DNA of 15,610 nt from an uncultured Clostridia bacterium (GTDB lineage: Bacteria; Bacillota; Clostridia; TANB77; CAG-508): positions 1 to 15,610 of the forward strand of contig CAOPQH010000026.1 of assembly GCA_948505485.1 (NCBI GenBank), in the 5' to 3' direction. Shown here piece by piece: positions 1 through 7,246 of this stretch. The first letter of the stretch is position 1; each line of letters opens with the position of its first letter. A program made the translations under genes and the position numbers. A model generated the notes under the pieces. It saw only the letters and a list, made by a program, of their open reading frames with translations, ran no database searches and was not told the DNA's origin.

Positions 1-14
1 ACACATATTTAATT

Positions 15-54
15 AAAAACCTCTAAACAAATTGTGAGAATGAAAGAGGTTTTT
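15..54. terminator. Hairpin terminator, bidirectional shape
   Basis: A perfect 10-bp inverted repeat: AAAAACCTCT at 15-24 pairs with AGAGGTTTTT at 45-54 across a 20-base loop. A run of T follows the stem on either strand, so it could stop transcription from both sides. It is the last of four hairpins downstream of the EssC/EsaB operon. It may be that operon's final terminator, or it may serve a gene left of the window. Confidence 0.6.
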
Positions 55-61
55 TAGCCAT

Positions 62-130
62 CTCAAAATTCTTTGAATTTTGAGGGCGATAGAATTTATA
101 ATATTTTGGAAAAACTGGTTTTTTCAAAAT
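62..130. repeat. Two tandem hairpin-forming inverted repeats
   Basis: CTCAAAATTC (62-71) and GAATTTTGAG (75-84) form a perfect 10-bp stem with a 3-base loop. Next, the 13-base arms at 103-115 and 118-130 pair with a single G.U wobble and almost no loop. Neither has a convincing T-tract, so they are not ordinary terminators. They could be transcript-stabilising stems, part of a small palindromic repeat family, or remnants of a mobile element. No protein-coding gene is visible between 1 and 194. Confidence 0.55.
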
Positions 131-135
131 AAAAT

Positions 136-176
136 CTCCTTGAAAAATAGTATATTTTATTCTATTTTTCAAAGAG
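136..176 (-). terminator. Possible terminator of the essC-esaB operon
   Basis: TTGAAAAATAG (140-150) and CTATTTTTCAA (162-172) form an 11-bp perfect stem. It extends to 14 pairs (136-176) if one C/A mismatch is allowed, and the loop is 11 bases. On the minus strand it starts 19 bases after the esaB stop codon and is followed by ATTTTATTTT, a weak U-rich tract. The position fits a terminator, but the tract is imperfect. Confidence 0.45.
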
Positions 177-194
177 TATTTTTATTCTAAAATT

Positions 195-446
195 TTATAT
201 TAAGATTAACTCTGATCCATTTCTTATTTGAGTTTCTATAATCTTTGAATTAATGTCATATACTTCTGCTGTTATTTTATCATATAAATATGGCATTTCT
301 ATTGGATTATAATAACCTTTTGTAAATTCGTTTACTGCTTTAACTAGTAATTTAATTATCGCATGAATTTTTTTATTTACAGGTAACCAAAGCTCATATT
401 CCTCACCAATCATTGGAACATACAATTTTACCAATATTTTATTCAT
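195..446 (-). CDS. esaB: YukD/EsaB-like ubiquitin-fold protein of type VII secretion
   Basis: The product has 83 residues. Size, the early beta-strand pattern (KILVKLYVP, then EYELWLPVNKKIHAIIKLLVKAV) and its position directly after an EssC-type ATPase fit the small ubiquitin-like YukD/EsaB family. In Bacillus and Staphylococcus, members are cytoplasmic accessory or regulatory components of the type VIIb secretion machine. No diglycine tail is present: the protein ends in ELILI, as expected for this non-conjugating family. The ATG at 446 sits 5-6 bases behind a strong GGAGG (452-457) and overlaps the end of essC by 8 bases, so the two genes are almost certainly translated from one message. 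Assignment rests on fold-like pattern and context because the family diverges strongly in sequence. Confidence 0.8.
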   Translation of the reverse strand: MNKILVKLYVPMIGEEYELWLPVNKKIHAIIKLLVKAVNEFTKGYYNPIEMPYLYDKITAEVYDINSKIIETQIRNGSELILI

Positions 447-3400
447 CTTCGTCCTCCTTCTTTACTCTCATTTCTAGAAGTTTTAACATTACTGTTTTAT
501 CTTTTTTGTTAATATATCCAAAACTACATCCACAATTATCTTGTATTTCTTTTCTTGGTGCATTTACATCTAATAGATATTGGTCTTCTATACCATTTCC
601 TACCCAAATTATATTAGTTTCTAATACATTTGCTTTGTACCAGTCATCATAGTTATGTTCTTTAATTTTATCTGCTTGATCAACAATTATAAAACTGTAA
701 TTTTTTTTCTCTTCACACTTACTTATAATATTGCCTAATTTCTCTGCTCCATCAGAATAATCGTCGTCGTCATCCATATTTTGTTCTATATAGTCTGTTA
801 GTTTATTTAGTCCAAAAATAAAGCAAATATTATATTTAGATGATTTATTTTCTTCTTTATTAAATTTATCAAAATTATCCTTAAATTCATTTTTTCCACT
901 TAAAACTTTTCTTTCCGGATCTAAAATGGTAATATCAATATCATTAATTTGACTAATCTGCTGCCATATATTAGTAGCAAATTGTATTGACTCTTCTTTA
1001 TCTTTAGCTGTAATAACACTAATGAAATTTTCTTTAAAGTCATAATATTCTGGTTTTATATCTTTTTTTCTTAAACCAATTGGTATTTTTGATAAATCAT
1101 CTACTTTCATTTTAAAATCTTCTATTCTAACTACATCTGGCAATATAGGGATTTTCTCTGCACTTTCTTTATTTTCTTTTTTTACTATCTCAATTTCTTC
1201 TCTTATAAATACATTATATTCTTCTGGCTCACAGGATTTAGCAGTTTGAAAATCATAAATTTCTTCTCCTATATTAATTAATCCTCTACCAAATCTACGC
1301 ATTGGTCTTTTACTTCCTAATCCCTCGAAAATACTACTATATTCGCTTGAGTCATTTAATGTTAATGCTATTTTTTGTTTAAAGTTTTGAAGCATACGAT
1401 ATCTTAAGTCATTACTTGCTGTTGTAGTTATAAGAAATGTAACCCCTGTTTTTGCACCTTCCCTTGTCAATGTCAATAAAATATCATCAAATGTGTCTTC
1501 GTAATTTTCTATAAAAGTTTCATATCCATTCATTATTATTGTTATTAATGGCATCTTTTTATCATTTGTTTTTAAGAAAAAATTATAATCTCCATTGTAC
1601 TCTGTAAGTATTTGCTTCCTCTCTTTAACTATTTCTTTCATTCTAGTGAAAAATCTTCTTAATTTTTCACCGTCATTTACACAAATAACTTCACCAACAT
1701 GTGGACATTCTGTAAATATCTTTAATGATTCTGTTCCAAAATCTAATAAATATATCCATACATCAGATGCAGAATATGTTTTCATTACATCATATACAAG
1801 AGAGCTAATCAGTGTTTCTTTTCCACTTTCTGCATTTCCAAACACCGCGATATTTCCACATTTTACAAGATCTAAATTTACAATTCCTTGTTTTTGATTT
1901 GCTGGGTCATCATATTCGCCAATTGTAGCTATTACGCTCTTATTCTTTTTCTTAAATTTATATTTATCTTTTACTTTATCTACATAAATATTTTCTGGTA
2001 TATCTTCTATCCATAAACTTTCAGCTTTTATATTTTCTTGTTCTGCTATATCATTCATTTCTTTGACAATATTTGTTAGTTGTTCACCTTGGCTATTTAC
2101 ACTTTTCTTGGTATAATCGTTTATTTCCTTAATTACAGAACCATTATTAGCAATAAACTCTATAGAATCATCTTCTTGTTTTTTAGTAGTATCTTGTGGA
2201 TAATACGGTGCTCCAGACCATCCTGATTGTCCTATATCAAAATAATCATCATTTCCTACTTTTATATAAAATCTTCCTGATTGTTTAAGATAGGCTGCAT
2301 CTGGCCTTTCTATTACATCTGAACTGTCTGATTTATCTTGTACTTTCAAACAAATTGCAAATTTACTATTACTTCGAATTTGGTCATCTACAATACCACT
2401 TGGTTTTTGAGTTGCTAAAATTAAATGTACACCTAAACTACGTCCAATTCTTGAAACACTTACTAATTCACTCATAAAATCTGGCTGTTGTTGTTTTAAT
2501 TCTGCAAACTCATCACAAATAATCAATAGGTGTGGAATTGGTTTTTTTAATACTCCAGTATGATATAATTTTTGATATTTATATATATCAATAACTCCTC
2601 CATCTGTTAGTTCTCTCGCTTCATTAAATAAAATTTGTCTTCTTCTCATTTCACTTTGTATAGACACTAATGATCTTTGAAGTCCTTCTTTATCAATATT
2701 TGTAATTGTCCCTACTAAATGTGGCAATTTTACATTTTGTTTATGGAATGCTCCTGCTAGCCCTCCACCTTTATAGTCTATAAGTATAAAGGTAACATCA
2801 TCTGGATGGTAATTAATTGCTAATGATAGTATATATGTAATTATGAATTCACTCTTACCAGATCCAGTACTTCCTGCAATTAATCCATGTGGTCCATGAA
2901 ATTTCTCATGAATGTCTAAATTTAAAAGTTTTCCTGATGGCTTAATTCCAAGCGGTGCTGCAAGAGAAAGCGTTGCATCATTATTTTTCCATCTATCTAA
3001 AATGTTCAATTGCTGTACTAATCCTACATTATACATTTCTAAAAAAGTATAAGTATTTGGTAAAGAATTTCTTTCTGCTAATTTGTACTTTATAGGTATA
3101 TTTGATATCATATTTTTTATATTTTCGAAAAAGAAAGTGTTTAAGTTATTAAAGATAAACTTAACTCCTCCCTCTTGTGATACTTCATTACTAAATACCT
3201 TTCCTGTTCTACCATCTATATTTATAAATTTTTTACACTCATTTGGTAACTCTCTTATATTATTTGCTATACAAAAAATACTAAATCCTATATTATTTTT
3301 TTCTTCTAATATATTATTAATTATTTGTAGATTTTCTATTTCTCTATAATCATCTGTTATTATTAAATAATATGGTGAAAATTCTTTATAATCTCCTGAT

Positions 3401-5094
3401 TCACTTTTTGAACTTGTTCCTTCATCTTTACCTGTTCTTTGTGCAAATTCATCCTCTAAATATTTTGATATTTCGTCCATATTTTTAACTTCATCTTCGA
3501 AAAATCTAAAATCCCTTTCATCATTCCAAATGTAAGGAAACATTTTAACATAATCCCATTTTTTTATTTTATCTTTTTTTAATAAAAATACTAGCTTCAA
3601 ATCATGATAACTTTGAAATGCCATTAATTGAATAAAGAAATTTTGCATAAATTTATCTATGTTTTCTTCATCTTTATCTATATATGCAATTATTTTTTCT
3701 TCTGTTAATGATACTGTAACTGGAGCATCTTTTAAAGTTTCTACATCTTTAGTAAAATCATCTAGCATATTTCTTAAGTTATCTTCTTCTTCCATTTGTA
3801 GTGCTTCTTTTTTAGGATATGTTATATGTATATCAAACGGAATATCTCCTATTCCAAGGTTGATTGACATAAAGTCTGGGTCTTGGATTGTTCTCTCCCA
3901 TAATCTTTTATCTTTTTCTAGAATAATTTTTACACATTCCTCAGTTGTAGCATAATTTTTTAAAAGAATTTTCCTTTTTTTATCTTTAATTTCTTGTACT
4001 TCATGTTTCTTATTTTTAAGATATTCTCTATATTTTTCTTGACGCTTTATCTCATATTTTTTATCTCTATTTTTCTCCCATCTCATCATTAATAAAGGTA
4101 ATACTAAACTTGATATTAACATCATAACTGAAGAGAAAATTGACATAACACTATTTCCTATAGATGATGTTCCCTTAGATATTCCTGAAACTGTAGTGAA
4201 AATCGACATAATAGAATACACACCCATACATAAAGTAGTACCTAATGTAAAAATTAAAGGCATATGGTTGTCACCTTTCCTTTGAGGTGGTGCAATTATT
4301 TGAATTTCCTCTTTATCAATTTTATCAATTATTCTAGGTGATCTATAAAAATAATCTTTTGCAGAATGCAATTCTATGTATTTATCATCTTCTTTTTCAT
4401 CTTCTTTTATCTCTTGCTTCTTATGCTCTCTTGAAATTAAAACATTGTTGTCATAATCCATTTTTCCAGCTGGATTATTAATATATATACTGTTTCCCAT
4501 TAATATAATTTTTAATCCCATGATAAAAATAGAGTCTCCATTAAATAGAAATTTGGTCCTATCATATACCAACTCTTCATTTAAAAATGTCCCATACTTT
4601 TTATCATAATTCTCTAATATCCATCTGCCATTATTAAAAACTATTTTAGCATGAATATCAGATACTAAATTATTTGCATAATGTATTTGGTTTAAACTAT
4701 TTCTTCCAATTGATATTTCGTGTATCTTTCTTGTATCTAAATCTAAATGAATCCAATTGTCTTCGTATACTGGTAAATAACATAAAGTATATAATGCTTC
4801 TGATTCTCCAATCATTAAATGATATATATTATACTCTTTTAAAATAACTCCACTTACAAATAGATCAGTAGAATTCATAATGTTAATTTTGTCATTTGTT
4901 ATACTAATACATTTAGGATTTAATATCTTTGCATTATCATCACTTTTTATTTGCCATTTTCCATCTTTTGATTCTATTTCTAGTAATCTTCTGTTTGTTT
5001 TTTCATATTCATCATCTATCATAAAATTTCCAGATGGAACTTGTGGTAATATAATTTTATGCATTTTTCCTTCACCAATTAATACTACTAACAA
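439..5094 (-). CDS. essC: EssC/YukB-type FtsK/SpoIIIE ATPase, type VII secretion motor
   Basis: The product has 1551 residues, close to known EssC proteins (about 1480-1500). The N-terminus carries FHA-type beta modules; the second is clear, with ISIGR at 127-131 and SDIHAKI near 145-151. Two membrane segments follow at about 278-300 and 313-332, then a charged linker. The first FtsK-like domain is intact, with Walker A GSTGSGKS (741-748) and Walker B LIICDEFAE (acidic pair 861-862). The second has an altered P-loop, GNAESGKE (1086-1093), and IIMNGYE where a Walker B would be. The third shows AKDKEES and IIVDQAD, also degenerate. Family members form a membrane-bound hexamer that drives export of WXG100-type proteins. 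The start is TTG, 8 bases behind AGGAG (5103-5107); an internal ATG at 5064 would cut the first beta strand. The gene has its own promoter and overlaps esaB. EssA, EssB, EsaA and EsxA genes are not seen nearby. Confidence 0.93.
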   Translation of the reverse strand: MLVVLIGEGKMHKIILPQVPSGNFMIDDEYEKTNRRLLEIESKDGKWQIKSDDNAKILNPKCISITNDKINIMNSTDLFVSGVILKEYNIYHLMIGESEALYTLCYLPVYEDNWIHLDLDTRKIHEISIGRNSLNQIHYANNLVSDIHAKIVFNNGRWILENYDKKYGTFLNEELVYDRTKFLFNGDSIFIMGLKIILMGNSIYINNPAGKMDYDNNVLISREHKKQEIKEDEKEDDKYIELHSAKDYFYRSPRIIDKIDKEEIQIIAPPQRKGDNHMPLIFTLGTTLCMGVYSIMSIFTTVSGISKGTSSIGNSVMSIFSSVMMLISSLVLPLLMMRWEKNRDKKYEIKRQEKYREYLKNKKHEVQEIKDKKRKILLKNYATTEECVKIILEKDKRLWERTIQDPDFMSINLGIGDIPFDIHITYPKKEALQMEEEDNLRNMLDDFTKDVETLKDAPVTVSLTEEKIIAYIDKDEENIDKFMQNFFIQLMAFQSYHDLKLVFLLKKDKIKKWDYVKMFPYIWNDERDFRFFEDEVKNMDEISKYLEDEFAQRTGKDEGTSSKSESGDYKEFSPYYLIITDDYREIENLQIINNILEEKNNIGFSIFCIANNIRELPNECKKFINIDGRTGKVFSNEVSQEGGVKFIFNNLNTFFFENIKNMISNIPIKYKLAERNSLPNTYTFLEMYNVGLVQQLNILDRWKNNDATLSLAAPLGIKPSGKLLNLDIHEKFHGPHGLIAGSTGSGKSEFIITYILSLAINYHPDDVTFILIDYKGGGLAGAFHKQNVKLPHLVGTITNIDKEGLQRSLVSIQSEMRRRQILFNEARELTDGGVIDIYKYQKLYHTGVLKKPIPHLLIICDEFAELKQQQPDFMSELVSVSRIGRSLGVHLILATQKPSGIVDDQIRSNSKFAICLKVQDKSDSSDVIERPDAAYLKQSGRFYIKVGNDDYFDIGQSGWSGAPYYPQDTTKKQEDDSIEFIANNGSVIKEINDYTKKSVNSQGEQLTNIVKEMNDIAEQENIKAESLWIEDIPENIYVDKVKDKYKFKKKNKSVIATIGEYDDPANQKQGIVNLDLVKCGNIAVFGNAESGKETLISSLVYDVMKTYSASDVWIYLLDFGTESLKIFTECPHVGEVICVNDGEKLRRFFTRMKEIVKERKQILTEYNGDYNFFLKTNDKKMPLITIIMNGYETFIENYEDTFDDILLTLTREGAKTGVTFLITTTASNDLRYRMLQNFKQKIALTLNDSSEYSSIFEGLGSKRPMRRFGRGLINIGEEIYDFQTAKSCEPEEYNVFIREEIEIVKKENKESAEKIPILPDVVRIEDFKMKVDDLSKIPIGLRKKDIKPEYYDFKENFISVITAKDKEESIQFATNIWQQISQINDIDITILDPERKVLSGKNEFKDNFDKFNKEENKSSKYNICFIFGLNKLTDYIEQNMDDDDDYSDGAEKLGNIISKCEEKKNYSFIIVDQADKIKEHNYDDWYKANVLETNIIWVGNGIEDQYLLDVNAPRKEIQDNCGCSFGYINKKDKTVMLKLLEMRVKKEDEDE

Positions 5095-5127
5095 TTAGAA
5101 TTCTCCTCTCTATATATCACTACAATA

Positions 5128-5155
5128 ATTATAGCAATTTTATATTATTTTTCAA
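5128..5155 (-). promoter_or_regulatory. Strong sigma-A-type promoter of essC-esaB
   Basis: On the minus strand, TTGAAA (5150-5155) and TATAAT (5128-5133) are separated by 16 bases, with a TG one base before the -10 box (extended -10). Transcription would start near 5121, giving a leader of about 27 bases that contains the ribosome binding site. Together with the terminator at 5239-5288, this makes essC-esaB an independent transcription unit. Confidence 0.75.
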
Positions 5156-5168
5156 TATAACATTTTTA

Positions 5169-5193
5169 GCCTATGGCGTACTCTCCTACGGAC
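5169..5193. promoter_or_regulatory. GC-rich direct repeat upstream of the essC promoter
   Basis: A 25-base segment with 15 G/C bases stands out in otherwise very AT-rich intergenic DNA. It holds two copies of CCTAYGG (5170-5176 and 5185-5191), 15 bases apart start to start. A short CGTA/TACG pair (5177-5180 with 5187-5190) lies between and within them. It sits about 48-72 bases upstream of the inferred transcription start, where an activator or repressor could bind. The role is inferred only. Confidence 0.35.
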
Positions 5194-5238
5194 TATCTTT
5201 TTGCCATTATTTTTACATTTTTATAACATTAATATAAC

Positions 5239-5288
5239 AAAAAAAACATATAAGTTATTAAAACAAGTTTTCATAACTTATATGTTTT
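5239..5288 (-). terminator. Strong intrinsic terminator after the 282-residue gene
   Basis: The 16-base arms at 5243-5258 and 5273-5288 are perfectly complementary. After one mismatch the stem continues with a further short AAAAC/GTTTT pairing in the centre. On the minus strand the stem is followed at once by eight T residues (5246-5239). It begins 23 bases past the stop codon of the 282-residue gene and separates that gene from essC. Confidence 0.88.
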
Positions 5289-5311
5289 AGTCGATTTATG
5301 TTGATTGGATT

Positions 5312-6160
5312 TTAATCAAAATTTACACTATTTAAGTCTGTTAATATCTTCAAGTCTCCATCTTTCGCTTCTATTGTTTTTGTTAAAGCTAAGTTAAGGT
5401 TTTGTTTAAAGTTTTTGATTTTTCTAGTAGCTTTAGTTTGATAACTACTTGTTGCTTGTTTTACCTTACTTCTAACATCATCTGAGAATCCCCACCATTT
5501 ACTTGAATCTATATTATTTGCTAATTCATTTATATGTTTACAATATGTTTCTATATGTTCTTCTAAATTTTGTAAAGTAGTTGATACTTCTCTTTGAAAG
5601 TTCTTGACTTCTGCTAAATTAGTTGTTTTACCATTTGCATTTGCAGGAGTTTTTAATATTGTAAAGTTGTAAGTTTCACATCCTAATCCTTCCATAAAGT
5701 TTAACCATCTTTTTCCAACAGTTGCTGTATCTAAAGTATAACTTTTATCATGTGCTGCTTTTAAATATTTATTTAATTTGTTTTTTACATCTTTATGACT
5801 ACTTTCTAAAGCTTCTAATGATTTACAAACTGCTACATAAAAAACCTTTCCAGCTATATTTACCATATGCTTTAATCTGTCTGAACCATCTGCTTTAACA
5901 TCATGACTATTTATAATTAATCTTTTAGCTTCGTCATCCCATACTAAATTTCCCCCAGTAGAGTCTTTGTCCTTATCATTGTCATTCCACCATTCTGCAA
6001 ATACTATTGCATTATCATCAAACCAGTAATTATCCATACAAGTATATTTGTATACAATACGTCCAAGATTGTTTACTGTCTCAACTATTTTTCCATAATC
6101 GTTCTCTAACTTTTTTATTACTGTTACTGATGATGCTTCATTGTAAAAATACTTTCCCAT
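5312..6160 (-). CDS. Uncharacterised twin-WXG-like protein, copy A (type VII secretion associated)
   Basis: The product has 282 residues and I do not recognise a named family. No signal peptide or membrane segment is visible. The N-terminal part reads as a helical hairpin whose turn carries YWFDDNAIVFAEWWND (45-60), recalling the W-x-G turn of WXG100 proteins. A conserved middle segment follows (KADGSDRLKHMVN at 89-101, FYVAVCKSLEALESSH at 107-122). A second hairpin-like region has KWWGFSDDV (221-229) between two long helices and ends NFKQNLNLALTKTIEAK..DLKIL. About half of aligned residues match the neighbouring copy B. Cysteines 41, 112 and 161 are shared with B. The ATG lies 8 bases behind AGGAG. 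The gene sits between copy B and essC and has its own terminator. I infer a type VII substrate or partner. No YxxxD/E signal is seen at the C-terminus; the only match, YWFDD at the turn, is not kept in B. Confidence 0.8.
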   Translation of the reverse strand: MGKYFYNEASSVTVIKKLENDYGKIVETVNNLGRIVYKYTCMDNYWFDDNAIVFAEWWNDNDKDKDSTGGNLVWDDEAKRLIINSHDVKADGSDRLKHMVNIAGKVFYVAVCKSLEALESSHKDVKNKLNKYLKAAHDKSYTLDTATVGKRWLNFMEGLGCETYNFTILKTPANANGKTTNLAEVKNFQREVSTTLQNLEEHIETYCKHINELANNIDSSKWWGFSDDVRSKVKQATSSYQTKATRKIKNFKQNLNLALTKTIEAKDGDLKILTDLNSVNFD

Positions 6161-6185
6161 ATTTCTATCTCCTTATATCAAAAAA

Positions 6186-6210
6186 TTAATGTACTATTAT
6201 AGTACATTAA
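6186..6210. repeat. Perfect 25-base palindrome upstream of copy A
   Basis: TTAATGTACTAT (6186-6197) and ATAGTACATTAA (6199-6210) are perfect inverted arms around one central base. On the minus strand the centre contains TATAAT (6196-6201), a consensus -10 box. The stem is flanked by A6 on one side and T7 on the other, so in RNA it also has the shape of a bidirectional terminator. It lies 26-50 bases before the start codon of copy A. It could be an operator, an attenuator, or the terminator of copy B. Confidence 0.6.
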
Positions 6211-6214
6211 TCTT

Positions 6215-6243
6215 TTTTTATCATTAAATTTTTTATTTGTCAA
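6215..6243 (-). promoter_or_regulatory. Candidate promoter of copy A
   Basis: On the minus strand, a consensus -35 TTGACA (6238-6243) is followed after 17 bases by TAAAAA (6215-6220), a weak -10. The same TTGACA-17-TAAAAA arrangement precedes copy B. The palindrome directly downstream would overlap the start point and early transcript. The alternative -10, TATAAT inside the palindrome, has no good -35 at the right distance. Confidence 0.45.
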
Positions 6244-6269
6244 TAAAAAAATAAATTTATTTATACTTA

Positions 6270-7124
6270 TTAGTCGAATTTTACATTTTTTAGTTCTTTT
6301 AATATTTTTAAATCTCCCTTTTTGGCATCTATTGTTTTTGTTAGCGCCAAATTAAGATTTTTCTTAAAGTTTTTCATTTTTGTATTCGATCTTTGTGTAA
6401 ATTCTTTTGTTATTTTTGTTATTTTATACTTAATTTCCTCCGAAAATCCCCACCATTTACCTGCATATGTATTATTTATCAGGCTGTTTATACTCTTATA
6501 ATATGCATCAACAGATTGTTCTAAATTAAATAAACATGTTGCTACTTCCTTAGAAAAACTCTCTACCTTATTTAAATCAGTAGTTTTGCCTTTTGAACTT
6601 TGAGGTATATTTAGAGGTGTCCATACAAAATCCTCACAACCTACATCTGACATGAATTGTATCCATTTCTTTCCCATAGTCTTTACACTTAGATTATAAG
6701 ATGGATCTTTTGCCTTTTTTATATATTTTTTCATTTGCCATTTAACATTTTCATGACTACTTTCAAGTGCTTGTAAAGATTTACAAACAGCTATATAAAA
6801 GGTCTTTCCTTCCATATTTACAATATGCTTTAATCTATCTTGCCCATCAGCTTTTGTATCTGTTGAATCGATTACTAATTCTTTTTTGTTTTCATTCCAC
6901 TTTAAATTTCCACCTTGTCCTTCTTGGTCAAAGTGAGTTTGATCATTCCACCATCTTGCAAAAGTAATAGCATTATCATCAAACCAAGCTCCATCTACAC
7001 ACACATTTTCTTTAATTTTATTTCCTAATAAATGTACTCTTTTAATTGTTTCATTATATTGCATTTCTAATGTTCTTATATGGCTTTGTGATGAAGTTGG
7101 ATCATACCAATAAGTTTGTTTCAT
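6270..7124 (-). CDS. Uncharacterised twin-WXG-like protein, copy B (type VII secretion associated)
   Basis: The product has 284 residues and is a paralogue of copy A along its whole length, which points to tandem duplication. The strongest shared blocks are WFDDNAI.FA.WWND (47-60), KADG.DRLKH.VN (91-103), FY.AVCKSL.ALESSH (109-124), KWWGFS (223-228) and the C-terminal NFK.NLNLALTKTI.AK.GDLKIL. Both proteins end in FD. It has no signal peptide or membrane segment and looks largely helical and soluble. It lacks the YxxxD at the first turn that copy A has (AWFDD here). The ATG is about 11 bases behind AGGAG. The gene lies downstream of prfA without a clear terminator between, but has its own TTGACA-type promoter. 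Function is unknown; location next to essC and the tryptophan turn motifs suggest a secreted substrate, a substrate partner or a structural subunit. Confidence 0.8.
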   Translation of the reverse strand: MKQTYWYDPTSSQSHIRTLEMQYNETIKRVHLLGNKIKENVCVDGAWFDDNAITFARWWNDQTHFDQEGQGGNLKWNENKKELVIDSTDTKADGQDRLKHIVNMEGKTFYIAVCKSLQALESSHENVKWQMKKYIKKAKDPSYNLSVKTMGKKWIQFMSDVGCEDFVWTPLNIPQSSKGKTTDLNKVESFSKEVATCLFNLEQSVDAYYKSINSLINNTYAGKWWGFSEEIKYKITKITKEFTQRSNTKMKNFKKNLNLALTKTIDAKKGDLKILKELKNVKFD

Positions 7125-7186
7125 TTATTTCTCATCTCCTATAAAAAATAATATACCATAAATTTTATTTTTCACAGTACAATAAT

Positions 7187-7215
7187 TTTTTAACATATAT
7201 GTTTAAATTTGTCAA
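7187..7215 (-). promoter_or_regulatory. Candidate promoter of copy B
   Basis: On the minus strand, TTGACA (7210-7215) is followed after 17 bases by TAAAAA (7187-7192), matching the arrangement before copy A. The inferred start near 7180 would give a leader of about 55 bases. A TGTACT element lies just downstream in both genes, but here it is not part of a palindrome. Confidence 0.45.
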
Positions 7216-7246
7216 TATAGCAAAAATGTATAATTAGAATTTTTAT

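Noticed and set aside
14..56. Minus-strand 12-codon open frame starting ATGGCT inside the left terminator
   Set aside because: It has no ribosome binding site and its codons are the terminator stem itself.
5062..5064. ATG as alternative start of essC
   Set aside because: AAGGA lies close upstream, but the TTG at 5094 has a better-spaced AGGAG and keeps the first beta strand of the FHA module.
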